From the NCBI RefSeq assembly GCF_958298935.1, contig NC_084934.1:2048501-2112500 (forward strand): DNA of 64,000 bases, in the 5' to 3' direction. Both the position numbers and the translations under genes were made by a program. Of the stretch, positions 24,927 through 36,288 are shown piece by piece (position 1 is the first letter of the stretch; each line of letters opens with the position of its first letter). The stretch comes from Phragmites australis (lineage: Eukaryota; Streptophyta; Magnoliopsida; Poales; Poaceae). The notes beneath the pieces were generated by a model, which made no database searches, was not told where the DNA came from, and was given only the letters and a program-made list of their open reading frames with translations.

Positions 24927-25572
24927 TCATGGATCAAGGATCGTGCCTCCACACTTGCATTTCCAGCTGAGGGGCTTGTAGTTTGTGATGCCGTTCACCC
25001 TGAAGGTGAACATTGCAGTCACCTCATGCTCCTGATGAGCTCTGGTAGTGGTAGCTCCCTTGTGATGATCCTGTGGCACAATGGGCACCTGCACTGCCTC
25101 GCAGTGGCCACAGGAGATGCACAGCCTCTCGCATCTCGGAGGCCTTGATCCAATCAGAGCCCTCCCTTTCATCTCTCCTCTGATTTCTGCCTCCTTCTCC
25201 TAACCAAACATCGCAGAGATTTAAACAACGTTGGCAAACACCATAACACAAGGATGCATATATATAGATCGGTCAATGTGACAAAGAGGTTATGGATTTA
25301 TTACCTTGCTGGTGCCAATCTCTAGTACACCACGCAGCGGCAACCTCCCTGTAACAAATATTATTTGAGTGAGTAATAAGCCTCCATTGAAATGTTAGTT
25401 TTTTTTTATAAAAAAAGGAGCCTTAATCAAAGGTGAAAAAAAGAAGAGAGAACATCTTACTGGCATCTGAGTATGCTACCTCCATGGAAGAGGTAAGGAG
25501 GAGGAGGAGAATGGAGAAGAAGGGAGGCCGTAAGGGCATGCGAGCACTGCTGCATTGCAACAAGTTGACCAT
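24927..25572 (-). CDS. EPFL secreted cysteine-rich peptide (3 exons)
   Basis: EPIDERMAL PATTERNING FACTOR-like peptide precursor. Proposed exons on the minus strand are 25461-25572, 25305-25348 and 24927-25199; all borders are GT..AG, the phases join and the product is 142 aa. A signal peptide covers about residues 1-35 (FFSILLLLL core). The mature part has the family lead-in GSRPPRC and six cysteines at 75, 79, 82, 85, 133 and 135, arranged C-x3-C-x2-C-x2-C, a long loop, then WKCKCG. The wording CGHCEAVQVP and NYKPLSWKCKCG places it with the EPFL1/2/3 type rather than STOMAGEN; that subfamily call is from memory. EPFL peptides are secreted and act on ERECTA-family receptor kinases in growth and patterning; one rice EPFL1 gene controls awn and grain traits. 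I start at the ATG at 25572; a GTG upstream is ignored. It lies between the two lectin kinases. Confidence 0.88.
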
Positions 25573-26062
25573 CGATCTGGTGTGTGTGCTTGAGTCACTC
25601 TTGCTTAGAAACACTGAGAGAGTGAGAGTGGCTTAATCAGGGAAGGAGATGGATGAATCTCTCTACACCGACAGAAGCTGATGCGAACCATCCAGGTCTA
25701 AGTCACTCTGAGTGCAATTGGAAGAAGAGGGCTGGTGGGGTGGGCGAGCTGAGGAGGAAGAAGAGGGCTAAATAGGATAGGATATTTGCTATTGGGAGAG
25801 AAGAGCTAGCAGATGGGGGTGTTGGCTAAGGCTAAGCTGCCAGTTAGCTAGCTATTGGCGAGGCTTTCCAGGTTCCATGCATTAATCTTGTGTCGTGATT
25901 GACTGGTGAGTGAGTCTCCTGAACTGAACTCACGCGTGTCCGGATGTGCGCGTGTGCGTGTCGTACGTGCGGGACCGGCCGCCTGCGTGTGGTGTGGAGG
26001 GAGCACAGATTATATATGTTCAGGCTAGTTAATTAGCATGTGCGGTACCTCAAGTGTTCATT
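25573..26062. other. EPFL upstream region
   Basis: Sequence 5' of the minus-strand EPFL gene. The minus strand has CCTATTTAGCCC near 25766-25777 as a weak TATA-like candidate. A purine/GT-rich stretch (CGTGTGCGTGTCGTACGTGC) lies near 25950. No gene recognised. Confidence 0.4.
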
Positions 26063-26316
26063 CACTGCTACACATAGGGTGATCAATCCTGGCGCATAAT
26101 GCCGATTTTTAATCGGCACTAAACAAATATAGCTCTAGCTCTATAAATATGTATCTCTATAAATAAGCAAACCTTCAAATCTAAAGCAAATTAACAAGTA
26201 AAACAAACAATTAAATTAATAGTAAAACAAATTACTAACCTTGAAGTACCAAGAGGAAGTAAATGAAATGATCTCTCAAGTTTGAAGCCTCCAAGCATAA
26301 AAAAGCCTCATGAGAG
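26063..26316 (-). mobile_element. CACTA remnant, minus orientation
   Basis: The left end reads CACTGCTACACATAGG, and just inside are GCCGATTTTTAATCGGC-type subterminal motifs. The reverse complement of 26220-26316 contains TTGGAGGCTTCAAA and TTCAAGGTTAGTAATTTG, matching TTGGAGGCTTCAAA and TCCAAGGTTGATAA in the CACTA leader near 11380-11440. It is thus a 5'-leader and terminal fragment of a related element. It is cut at 26316 by the copia sequence. Confidence 0.55.
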
Positions 26317-28370
26317 TGTTGGACTTAATCCAGCGTGGGCGTTGGAGACACGGTTCTACACAGCAAGGAATACATATATGGCTCATCTACGGTAAGGAGT
26401 ATGTATAGTTCGAGTTTGAGTTAGAATCTAATTCAGTTTAGAGTCTGATTTAGATTAGGTAGCATGTGCTATATATATAAGTTGTAATCCCTGGTTTGAG
26501 TAAGTTAAATAGAGTCCAAAAATTGCCCCAATAAAGGATCTCCGATCTGTTTCTGTTCTGCTTCGATTCTTCTCGTTGAGCTCGTATTCCTGTGCCGTGC
26601 AGAGAGCTCTTTTGTTTGTACGAGCATTCTCGTCGAGTTCTCTCTGTTCTTGATTTGCTTCTTGATGAGTTTGTTTCTCGTGTGCTTTCGATTTGCTTAT
26701 GTTGTCTTTGCGTTCTCGTCGAGTTGCAAGTCTGTGTTTCTCGTTGAGAGATCGAGTTTCAGCGAGACATAGGTCTCGTCGAGTTCCAGCTATTAGGCGA
26801 GTTCAGTCTAGTTTCTTCGTTTCCATCGAGATCATAGAAGGGACGGCGCGTGGTCCTGGGTGCTCGAAAATCAACAGAGAGAAGGCCGTCGAGGAGTTGT
26901 TCAACTCTAAGCCAACAGTGGGTGGTTTTGTGCCTCTTACGAGTGGTCTGGCAAGTGTGCCAGCGCTCGCAGCACAGGTTGATCTAGCTCCTTCATCGAT
27001 TCTATTGGTCGGCGAGGTGACGCCGGGAGTGCCAGCAACTAGGGCATGAACTGTTGCACGCACGACAGCAACCTCCCCGACATCTCCCTCCACTCCACTA
27101 GTGATGATGGCCCCTGAATCGCCGGCGGACGATATGGCCACACTGCTGCCGAGCAGCAACAGCAACAACACAGATGAAGGCCATGTGCGTTACAGGCACA
27201 TCAACGATATCATTAGAAATGCTCCAAGAGTGGATCTCGATAGGGACGTGGAAGAAAAGGCCATGCTCGTTGAGACGGAGGAGTCATCTTGCTACCTTGA
27301 GGCCGCTGGGCAGCAGGTCTGGGAGGACGCCATGTCTAAGGAGATTGAGTCCATAGAGATAACACATGGACTCTCACAGCGCTGCCGGCTGGTTACAAGC
27401 CGATTGGACTCAAATGGGTTTACAAACTGAAGAAGAACACAGAAGAAAATATGATCAAGCACAAGGCAAGGTTGGTCGCGAAAGGATATGTACAGTGGTA
27501 AGGAATCGATTTCGATGAAGTGTTTACGTCGGTGGCTAGGCTAGACACTGTGCGCTCCATCCTTACTGTTGCAGCCAACCGAGGTTGGTAAGTTCATCAT
27601 CTGGATGTCAAATCAGCATTTCTTAAATGGTGAGCTCGAAGAGGAAGTATACGTAGCCCAGCCGGAGAAATTTGTAGTGAAGAATAAAGAGCATCTTGTG
27701 CTCAAACTCAGCAAGGCGTTGTATGGACTCCGACTGACGCCACGGGCATGGACCATTCGACTTGACAGAAGCTTGAAACAGATTGGTTTCAGCAGGTGTT
27801 CTCAAGAGCAGGCTGTATACACAAGAGGATCATGTCTTGTAGGTGTGATAGTCGAAGTATATGTTGATGACCTCATTGTGACAGGAGAAAGTCCAGAAGA
27901 GATCATGATATTCAAGCAGCAGATGATGAGTGAGTTCGAGATGATCGATTTTGGATTGCTCAATTACTATCTCGAGATTGAGGTGGTGCAAGAAGATAGG
28001 AAAATTACAATCAAGCAAACAACATATGCGAAAAAGGTCCTTGGTCAATTCGGTATGCTGGATTGCAATCCCACAAAATTTCCCATGGAACAAGGGGCGT
28101 AGCTGCATAAGGATCCAGATGGACAGTCGGTGGATGCAACCGAGTATCGATACATCATTGTTTGTCTAAGTTATTTGCTCCATACAAGACCTGACCCTTC
28201 ATTTGTTGTTAGAGTGGCAAGCAGATTTATGTAGAAGCCTACGGTGATGCATCGCAAGACAGTGAAGTAAATTCTTCGGTATTTGAAGGGCACCATTCAT
28301 TATGGGCTTGTGTATATGAGAGGAGGAACATAAGAAGTAATCACCAGGTATACTGATAGTGATCTGGCGA
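26317..28370 (+). pseudogene. Ty1/copia retrotransposon relic (LTR plus pol)
   Basis: A probable 5' LTR starts TGTTGGACTTAATCC at 26317, with a TATATATATAAG box near 26471 and AATAAAGG near 26532. Shortly after, pol sequence appears in plus-strand frames: KPIGLKWVYKLKKN and KHKARLVAKGY (about 27400-27490), HHLDVKSAFLNGELEEEVYV (about 27600), KALYGLRLTPRAW, the reverse-transcriptase active site YVDDLIVTG (about 27860), LNYYLEIEV, and LSYLLHTRPD then HYGLVYMRGG. These are the RVT_2 motifs of copia elements. In-frame stops and frameshifts interrupt it several times; gag, protease and most of integrase are missing, so it is an internally deleted, dead copy. No 3' LTR was found. Confidence 0.85.
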
Positions 28371-29269
28371 GTATGCAAATAATGATAAGTTGTATTGCTG
28401 CAAGTTCTAGCGACCTGGATGATTGTAGTGTATCACTAACGAGATAGCCCATCAAGGATTTGTATTTCTGTGGTAATGATTCAAACCATCCATCAACCAG
28501 GAGCTGAAGTCGCATCAGCTTTGTCAACCAGATCGAGCAGAAAGTACTCCACAAGAAATGATATTAAAAACTTGGCAACCAGATTGGAGAATGTGAAAGA
28601 GGAGATAGAGAAGGAAACAGCTGACTGAGTAGAGTAGACGCTACCTGTGCATGCATGGATCGATGCGGTATTGTGTTAAAAGCTGAGTATGCCGAGGAGG
28701 CTCGAAGTGGCAAAAAAGCCGGCTGGAAGGCAGACTGGGAAATGAGGGCCGGCCAGCTGAAAGCAAAGTTTTTCTTTGTTTTGTTAAGCAAAGGACACAG
28801 CTTTTCTGAGCCGAGAGAGAGAAAGATAGAGGCAAAGCAGCAGGCAGGAGGGAGACTTGAAAAGAGAGAATGATGTAAACTAAAGAGGTTTTGATGATTC
28901 TGATGAAGGATGACTTGCGGGCATGCGGTGTGAATGAGGAGCAGAACGAGTAGAAAAGGATTCTCCCCGGAAGCCGACAAGCGGCGCCCAGTTCACTCCC
29001 CTGGCCTCTACACATCTGCTAGCTCTCTCTACGTACGCACTACAACACATGCATGCTTTCTTTCATTTCATTTCCCTTCACCTAGCCTGTCCAGTTCCTT
29101 GGGAGGATTGGGGAATCAAAAACTTCACTCCTTTATGTATCTACATTTGGTTCGAGTTCATTTTTCTGCATGCCTGTTTTTCCCTCTTTTTTAGCCTGGT
29201 AGTAGTACTCCTACTAAGGTAAGGTTTGACTCGTGAAACGGAATGGAACGGAGCGGGTCTATTCTGTTT
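28371..29269. other. Intergenic, no gene recognised
   Basis: Follows the copia relic. Overlapping frames on both strands at 28564-29015 have no known domain. The boundary of the copia relic within the first 200 bases is indistinct. Confidence 0.4.
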
Positions 29270-29535
29270 TTGAGCTATTTAGTTGGAATTCAGTTAGATG
29301 AGATAGTTCTGAATTAGAGAATATTCTTTAAAGATTCGGGACAGATCTGTTAAAAAAAAGATTGAACGTAGCCGTCGGTGGGACGTGTCGCTGATAGTGG
29401 GCCTAAAGTCCAAAATAGACTCGTTCTATTTCACCCACCAAATAAATATGTATATATGAATGAAATTATCCTATTTTCAAATATATAAATAAAATCATCT
29501 CATCCCACCTCACTCTCCAACCAAATACTATCTAA
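29270..29535. mobile_element. Probable MITE with inverted ends
   Basis: Left TATTTAGTTGGAATTCAG...GATGAGATAG pairs with the reverse complement of the right end, TATTTGGTTGGAGAGTGAG...GATGAGATG. The inner right half is AT-rich. Target duplication not resolved and superfamily not assigned. Confidence 0.4.
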
Positions 29536-30069
29536 CTAATCAGTACATCCATCGCGTCCAAGGACCTGAAAGCAAAGTTGCCATCACCAATCTCAACTCC
29601 TGTATGCTTCTTTCACGCTGTCCATCCATATCGGTATCTCCATGTACGTACGTACGTACAGTCGCCTAGCTCGCTACTGTATGTATCTCAGCGGCCTTTT
29701 CAGTTTCAGGCTTGTCGCATATGCATGACTGGTGTGCTTGAGCGCCGCGCCTGCATCTGCATGCCCTGTCTCTGTCTGGTGGGTATGTGGCATGCACGTA
29801 TTTGGCACGGAGCCCATGACAGCAGGGACACCGCATCAGTAGCCACTAGTACAATTTATTCCGGAAAAAAAAGAACAAATACGCGGCAGCTAATTTGCAA
29901 TTGCAAAGTTTAATTCTAATAGAGACTGGAATTTGCGCATAACGGCAAAGTTCATGGCAGCGGCGTACTAGTTTATGAATACCTAAAGTTCAGGTTGTTG
30001 CACGATATTGCCTGTGTGTGCCATTCTTTTACCCCTAGCAGTTTTGGCTCATTGCATAGCTTAATATTG
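29536..30069. other. Intergenic, no gene recognised
   Basis: Mixed composition with a short GTACGTACGTACGTAC run near 29645-29660. No coding or element signature that I can support. Confidence 0.4.
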
Positions 30070-30200
30070 TACTCTCTCCATTTCAAAATATATAACATAT
30101 TAGAATTAAAAAAGTCAAACTTCATAAATTTTAACCAACAATTAGTCAATCATACCCATATTTTTATTGCACAAAAGATATATCGATAGATTCGTCATAT
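30070..30200 (+). mobile_element. Stowaway-like MITE end
   Basis: TACTCTCTCCATTTCAAAATATA resembles the TA plus CTCCCTCCGTTTCAAAATA terminus of grass Stowaway (Tc1/mariner) MITEs. The opposite end (GGAGGGAGTA) is absent nearby, so only one end remains. Confidence 0.4.
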
Positions 30201-30384
30201 TTGAATTTATATATATATTAAATTTGCAATATTAATATCAAATCTATAATATTACCATCAAATTTGAATTTTATGTTTCAAGATATTTGAATCTGTAATA
30301 TTAATGTCAAATTTATGAGGTTGAATTAAGTGTAAATTTCACATAACAATTTATTAATTTGAATCTGAAATATTTCTATCAAAG

Positions 30385-30605
30385 TGGTAGGTGACAGGTG
30401 ATAATATTCACCTGTCACTTATTACACGTGATAGGTGATAGGTGATGCTGTTTACTCGTTACTTATGACTTTCTTCATCGATCACTGATTACATGTCATA
30501 GATGACAGGTAATACTTTTTACTCATCATCTATGACTTATTATAAGTGACGAGTGGTGATAATAAGTGATCAGTAATAATATTCATCCATCACCTATGAC
30601 CTTAT
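30385..30605. repeat. Array of short imperfect hairpins
   Basis: Repeated GGTGACAGGTGATAAT, CACCTGTCACTTATTA, GTGATAGGTGATAGGTGAT and CATCACCTATGAC segments alternate in both orientations, so the stretch can fold into several hairpins. Such clusters resemble CACTA subterminal repeats, but no terminus is visible next to it. No coding potential. Confidence 0.55.
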
Positions 30606-30738
30606 AGTATATATTGGTCGAGTCCCTGTCCTCCTTCGTATCGTTTTGTATAAGTCCTAAGTCCTAGCTTTAATTTTCCCGACCCACCTCTGAGCCCAGG
30701 AGCCCGCCTCCGTCACTACCGTCTCATCGGACCAACCG

Positions 30739-30810
30739 CCATCGCCACCATCTCGTCGGACCAGGAGCCTATCGCCATCGCCACCATCTCGTCGGACCAA
30801 GAGCCTGTCG
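30739..30810. repeat. 36-base tandem repeat, two units
   Basis: Two adjacent 36-base units beginning CCATCGCCACCATCTCGTCG, at 30739-30774 and 30775-30810, with two differences. A partial third start (CCATCGCCGCC) follows. The GC-rich stretch 30690-30960 may be exonic in origin but I recognise no protein. Confidence 0.8.
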
Positions 30811-30960
30811 CCATCGCCGCCACCATCCCAGAGGAGGAGGAGGAGGCCGCACGTGCTGCCGTCGCCCTACTAACGACGAGGTCACCGTCTTGTCAAACCA
30901 GGAGCTCAGCGCCATCACCTTCCTCTGCGCCACCGTCCACCTCGCCGCTGAGTCGAGCCG

Positions 30961-31164
30961 TAGCTGGTGCTCTGGCCGAGCCATAGTCTATTCTTCTCTG
31001 TGCTTGTAGATGTTCTTCTTTGTGTTTGTAGCCGGTGCTCTGGCCGAGCCATGGTCTATTATTCCCTGTGTTTGTAGATGTTCTTCTTTGTGTTTGTAGC
31101 CAGTGCTCTGGCCAAGCCATGATCTATTCTTCTCTGTGTTTGTAGATGTTCTTCTTTGTGCTTA
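30961..31164. repeat. 68-base tandem repeat, three full units
   Basis: Units at 30961-31028, 31029-31096 and 31097-31164 each start TAGC and hold GGTGCTCTGGCC, GAGCCATGGTCTATT and GTAGATGTTCTTCTTTGTG-type segments. All three are exactly 68 bases with a handful of substitutions. 68 is not a multiple of three, so this is not a coding repeat. A short related direct repeat, TTGGTAGTGCTCCC, follows at about 31177 and 31219. Confidence 0.92.
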
Positions 31165-31653
31165 TAGCCGTCGCAAATTGGTAGTGCTCCCACAGATAGT
31201 AGATGTTTGTCCATGAAAATTGGTAGTGCTCCCGCAGATGTGTGCAAAGACATGCTTAGGATTCTTTTCACATGTGCCATTGTTCTTAATATGTAGAACT
31301 CCATATTTTACAAACACATTTTGCTTGCAAAAAAAAAAAAAGTTACAACAGAACCCTACGGAAATTACTCGGAATCTGCTGGTAGCAGAATGATTTTTTA
31401 GCATAATGAAGCCACAATAAAATATAGAACATGTCAAAGTTGGTTACTAAATCACACAACTCACACCCAAACAATATATAGATCATGAGCCATGTAAGTT
31501 CTTAACACCCTTTAGATATTCTGGCACCAGTATCTAAACAACGCAGTGTGTCACCACTGTTTGTAATTTATTCACCACCAATGTAGTTCGATCTCCTACA
31601 GAAAATCTATCCTACTACATCTCAGATAGATGGCAAGCATCGAATCATAATCA

Positions 31654-31936
<283 letters not shown>

Positions 31937-32359
31937 CCAAAAATTCAGCCAAATAAAATTGAGAGAAAAAATTCAGCAAAAACCTACTCTATCAGATCCG
32001 GATACGAAGCTGAAGAAAGCAATAATTAGGATGATAAATCCAACACAGGGGTGAGCAATTACCCATGTACCATAGCGATTGGTGCTTGCGAGGACGATGT
32101 GGAAGAGGGGGCGCCAGATCAGATAGGGAGCTTACAGTAGGTGGAGCTCGACTGAGGAGGTAGCCCCGTAACAGGAGCTATTGATTTGGTAGAGGGGGGG
32201 GGTGCCGGATCAGGGAGGGATCTTGCCAGAGGACCGCTGGTTGAGGTTGAGCACGACGGTCGTGAGCAAGAGAGAGGAGGGATGAGATCTAGGTGGTCAG
32301 GTGCAGACTTAGATATTTTAGGTTGGCGACGGGACGCATACTTGAACACAAGATGACTG

Positions 32360-32638
32360 AGATGGATTCAATTTAATATTCTGATCCGGCTCCTAGGTTC
32401 ATTGCCGGTCGTAACACGAATCGGTACTGATAAAAAGCATCCGTGCCGGCTTATGGTTATTAGTTTACACTGAAATATCAGTGTCGGTTTATATCAAGAA
32501 TCAGCATTGATACTTTGTTCCGACTCAATTATTGATTGAGTGCTAGATATTACGAAACAGCACTGATATTTTATTAATGTCAGTTCTAGTCTAGCTGATA
32601 CTAATAAGCTGATGCGGATGACTAATTATGTGGTAGTG
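32360..32638. mobile_element. CACTA terminus with subterminal repeats
   Basis: The stretch ends CTAATTATGTGGTAGTG at 32638, the reverse complement of a CACTACCACATAATTAG terminus. Inside are repeated motifs such as GTGCCGGCTTATGG, CAGTGTCGGTTTATATCA and AATCGGTACTGAT, typical of CACTA ends. It may close an element that carries the GAPDH fragment; the only candidate partner end is at 26063, but the flanking triplets (ATT and GGG) do not match. Confidence 0.6.
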
Positions 32639-33679
32639 GGGGACTGGGGGATACGGATACACTCGTAGGTGCACGTCCGCACGCTCCTGACGCGACGCCG
32701 GCGGGAAGGTTGCGGAGGGAGGAAGGGCTTGGAGAAGGTGAGCGGCAGGTGGACGAGGACGAGCCGACTTCGTGGCCTACGTTTCAATCCACGGGTGTGC
32801 GCACGGGCGGCACGGCTCGACGGCCACGTCAACTATCGACCACCCCAGAAATTCACCTCTCTTTTTCGTTCTCCCTTTAGGCGTCCTTTTAGGCTCTGAA
32901 ATTTTGCAGGATGTAGCGGTACTCTGTTCGCCATCTCCATGAATTTTTTCCACGATTTTGTAGCTCCTGTGGCAGTGGCAAACGGGACCTGGAACTACTG
33001 ACCACCCCAGGAATTTGCTACCCAACGAGGCGCATTGTTAGTGGCCCATGCGCACGCTTCCCTCCCACCTGCCGCTGCGCCAGGAAGCAGCAGCTCTTGA
33101 CGACCCGCATGGTGGAAACAAAGCGTCGGGAGGAGCGGAGGGCATGGACGCATGCTCGCCGCCGCGCGCTGGAGATGGCAGCCCAAACCCCCTGTACTTG
33201 TTGGCCGGCCGACTGGATCAAATGCCCGTCCAGTGGTTCTGACAGAAACAGATTAACAACTGCTGCAAGGTAGATCACATCCAAAACACACTAGTTAAAA
33301 TATGCTCAGACAGGGCACAATTTAGTCATCAAAAGCAGACAGAGCAAATTAGACATAGGGTTAGCCACACTGCATAAGAATTACTGAACGATGCTGGTGG
33401 ATAAATACAGTAACACACATTGCATTTGTACTGTGGCTGTGTGCATCTCTGTTATCAGAGATCGGGAGGAAATTCTTATGTAACTGTATCACTTTGATGT
33501 GATGAGAGATAATAAAATTTCTATTTTCTAAAGAAAGCAGCTAGTCAATTATTGGTGGCAGAGCACGTTACAATCCGCTCTCAGTAACAAACAAAACGCT
33601 ATACCGTTTGCTTCATGATACGAGCTCGAGTTGCAACAATAAATCTATTATATGATTTTTTTTGCTTTATTTTTAATAG
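32639..33679. other. Intergenic, no gene recognised
   Basis: A GACCACCCCAGAAATTCACC-like segment occurs twice (about 32838 and 33000), a minor direct repeat. A stretch ending GATAATAAAATTTCTATTTT near 33527 looks like a LINE 3' tail but no LINE protein is visible. No gene called. Confidence 0.4.
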
Positions 33680-34045
33680 TTATATTTTTGGCAAATTTGT
33701 CCATAGGACATTAATAGAACATGGATTTGGCTTAGGACGCTTTTAAAGTCGATGTTATCTCTAGGGCACTACCAAATTACGATATTGTCTGTAGGTCATT
33801 GGAGGAGAGAGAAAAGGGAAAAGACCATTATTTGGTTTTCTAAAATTTCAATGGAAAATTCTGGAAGAAACCGTGGATGAGGATAGAGCATTGCATCATT
33901 CTGCAAAATTTCAAAATAGATTATAATTTATGCATAGAGGAAATACCACAATTTGGTAGTGTCTAGATCTAATATCAACTATAACAATGTCCTAGAGTCA
34001 AAGCTATGTTTTAAAAGTGTCATACATTTTGCAAACGGGAGTCTA
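33680..34045. mobile_element. Foldback MITE
   Basis: The left arm contains GGCAAATTTGTCCATAGGAC, GGACGCTTTTAAA and GGGCACTACCAAATTACG. The reverse complement of the right arm contains TTTGCAAAATGTATGACAC, GACACTTTTAAAACA and AGACACTACCAAATTGTGG in the same order. The arms thus form a long imperfect inverted repeat. Exact ends and target duplication are unresolved. Confidence 0.55.
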
Positions 34046-34396
34046 ATTCTATAATATTAACAGAAAAGTAAATATATTTTAAAAATATTCAATTTTTAAA
34101 GCCTACTGCGACTACGAACCTTCTCGCAGGCACAAGAACAGGCCCAATGCAGTGCACACTGCTTCCCTGCAAGAAATGGGCCCAAATGCCTTTGCTGAAA
34201 CTTGAAAGGTATATAGATTTTTGGGCAGTGCCTGGCCAGCCCAGCTAACGTGTAAATTTTTTTTTTCCTTTTGCAATAAGGAAAAACGCAAGCAAACACA
34301 CCACCAACTACGCTCATGATACGTACAGCACACGCTTACGCTCCCGTATATTGGTGTATGTAAAAGGTAGGCACCACGGTCAGGTTTAATCATACT
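34046..34396. other. Intergenic, no gene recognised
   Basis: Short stretch with a poly-T run near 34258-34266. Nothing supported. Confidence 0.4.
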
Positions 34397-34650
34397 GAGG
34401 CTCTTTTTAGATATGTTTTTTCTATCTTTTCTTTTTTGATTTTAGCTTCTTATGGCTTTTGGCCAGTTAAAAAAGTAATTGTGTCTAAAATTAACTAGAA
34501 GTTGAGAAGCAATTTGAGATTAAATTTTCTTGTTTTTTATGCTGAGAAACTAAATATTTATTGTAAAAATCAACAACTAAAATTTAACAGTCACAACCGC
34601 TTTCTCAGCTAGCCAGAAGTTCTAAAATAATAGCTATCCAAACGGGTCTC
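34397..34650. mobile_element. Short MITE
   Basis: Left end GAGGCTCTTTTTAGATA; reverse complement of the right end GAGACCCGTTTGGATAGC. These are imperfect inverted termini of a family whose usual end is GxGCCTGTTTGGAT. The interior is AT-rich and partly self-complementary (CTTCTGGCTAGCTGAGAAA against TTCTCAGC-type segments). Superfamily not assigned. Confidence 0.5.
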
Positions 34651-35491
34651 ACAAGCTCCGCTACCCCACTAATAGATGAATCTCGCATTAAAATGCGATA
34701 TTATATTGTTACCATATCCTTTCAGAAAATAAACAACAAAGCTAACTTCATGACATGTGTTGATGGTCAAGGTTTGATTATTTTACGTTGGACCAATTCT
34801 TAACAATGGTTTAATATTGGATAAATTTAGACTTGCCATCTGCCCCACCATCCATATCAAGGATGGAGTGGCAAAGCAAAGTTTGTTCCATGACAAGTTG
34901 GTGTGAGGTCTACTCTCAAAGTTTGGTCCAAACTGTTTATACCCTTTGTTCATTTCAACTTGGTAGCTTGCAATCTGTGTGCCGTATCGATTACTCTCTA
35001 ATAAGATAATAATATAAGATGAATAGTTGTCAAAATCAAATTCAATTTTTTATAAAAAATAATTCACTAATAAAAAATCCAATTCAATTTTGTATTTCAC
35101 TTCTGGACATATTACAGATATATTACTAAAACGATGTAGATACAAATATGCAACTCCGATCGATCACAAATTTTAACAGCTGAAGCTAGACAGAATTGCA
35201 GAAATATCCTAATAAGAATCACGTCAATCATATATCCAAATCTAAAGTTATAAACCCAAAAGCGGATTATAGCAGATGATGACGGAAATTAATCGACCAC
35301 AAATTTTATGATTAAGCGAGAATTACAACAGTGGGTTTGGGTTGCTGCAAATGCATGCACCCACCTGGACCACACCAGCCCCGGATGCGCATGCATGGAC
35401 CTGCCTCCTTCCTTTTTTGTATTTGTTTGCATGTACAAATAAAATAAAAAATACGTGCCTGCTGCACATGCATGCACCACATCTTGTTTTA
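34651..35491. other. Intergenic, no gene recognised
   Basis: AT-rich. No element ends or coding region that I can support. Confidence 0.4.
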
Positions 35492-35976
35492 GGGGCTGTT
35501 TGGTTACCCGCATATCTTCAATTTGATTCGTATGAGTTATGCAGGTTGAGTTGAGACAGGCTGCAGAGATACAATAGAGTCTGTTTGGTTGACTGCATGT
35601 GCTCAGCCTGATTGAGAAGAGATTGTGTTTGGTTGCCCGCATGAGTATATGTTGTAATACAAAGGAACTCATTTTTTACCAAATAATCTAGGGTTGAAAA
35701 TATTTTTATAAATTAGTATATCACATGATAAGAATATTAGTGATTTTTTTAATGATTTTTGGAGAATTTTAATTAAATATTAACTTAGGCTTTTTGATAA
35801 AACTAATTAAAATAGGCTGCTAGTGAGCTCTAATTCACTCATAAAAATATTTAGAATTTTTAAATCAGATGGGATGGGAACGAGCAGTCCAGGCAACCAA
35901 ACATGCATCTCACTTTCACGACTACATGCGTCGGTGCTAGCACCAGCAGAACAGAGCAGAGAAACCAAACACGCCC
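35492..35976. mobile_element. Tourist-like PIF/Harbinger MITE (485 bases)
   Basis: Left terminus GGGGCTGTTTGGTT; right terminus AACCAAACACGCCC, nearly perfect inverted repeats. Both flanks are TTA (35489-35491 and 35977-35979), the 3-base target duplication of PIF/Harbinger elements. No transposase is encoded. Confidence 0.85.
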
Positions 35977-36288
35977 TTAGTCACTGCCCAGAATCGAGTC
36001 GCCTTCCGTGCTGCCTCCTGCCGCCAGGAAGCCACATGCGGGACCCACAGCAACCAGAGGCCTCCGACCAAGTCCAGTCGCGCCACGTCCACGTAGCACA
36101 CCCAGTCTAAGCCTGCCGACCTCCTGCGTTCGTTTGCGGACCGGTACATGTCTGCCTCCATTGACGTATACATTGTTCTCTACCGCTTTGATCAATAGAA
36201 TTTCAGTTCTTCCTTAATCTAGTTATGATCCCATCATTAATCATGTCCGTCCTTAATAAATACATCCACATAACAAACCATAAAATCA
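35977..36288. other. Intergenic, no gene recognised
   Basis: GC-rich for about 180 bases, then AT-rich. Nothing supported. Confidence 0.4.

Noticed and set aside
28564..29015. Minus-strand frames of 124 and 138 codons
   Set aside because: Overlapping frames without recognised domain, start context or splice structure.
30385..30605. CRISPR-like array
   Set aside because: Repeats are irregular, in both orientations and in a plant nuclear context; hairpin or transposon-end repeats explain them better.
31019..31304. Repeat-encoded minus-strand peptides near the 68-base array
   Set aside because: Frames arise from the tandem repeat, whose unit length is not a multiple of three; no homology or start context.
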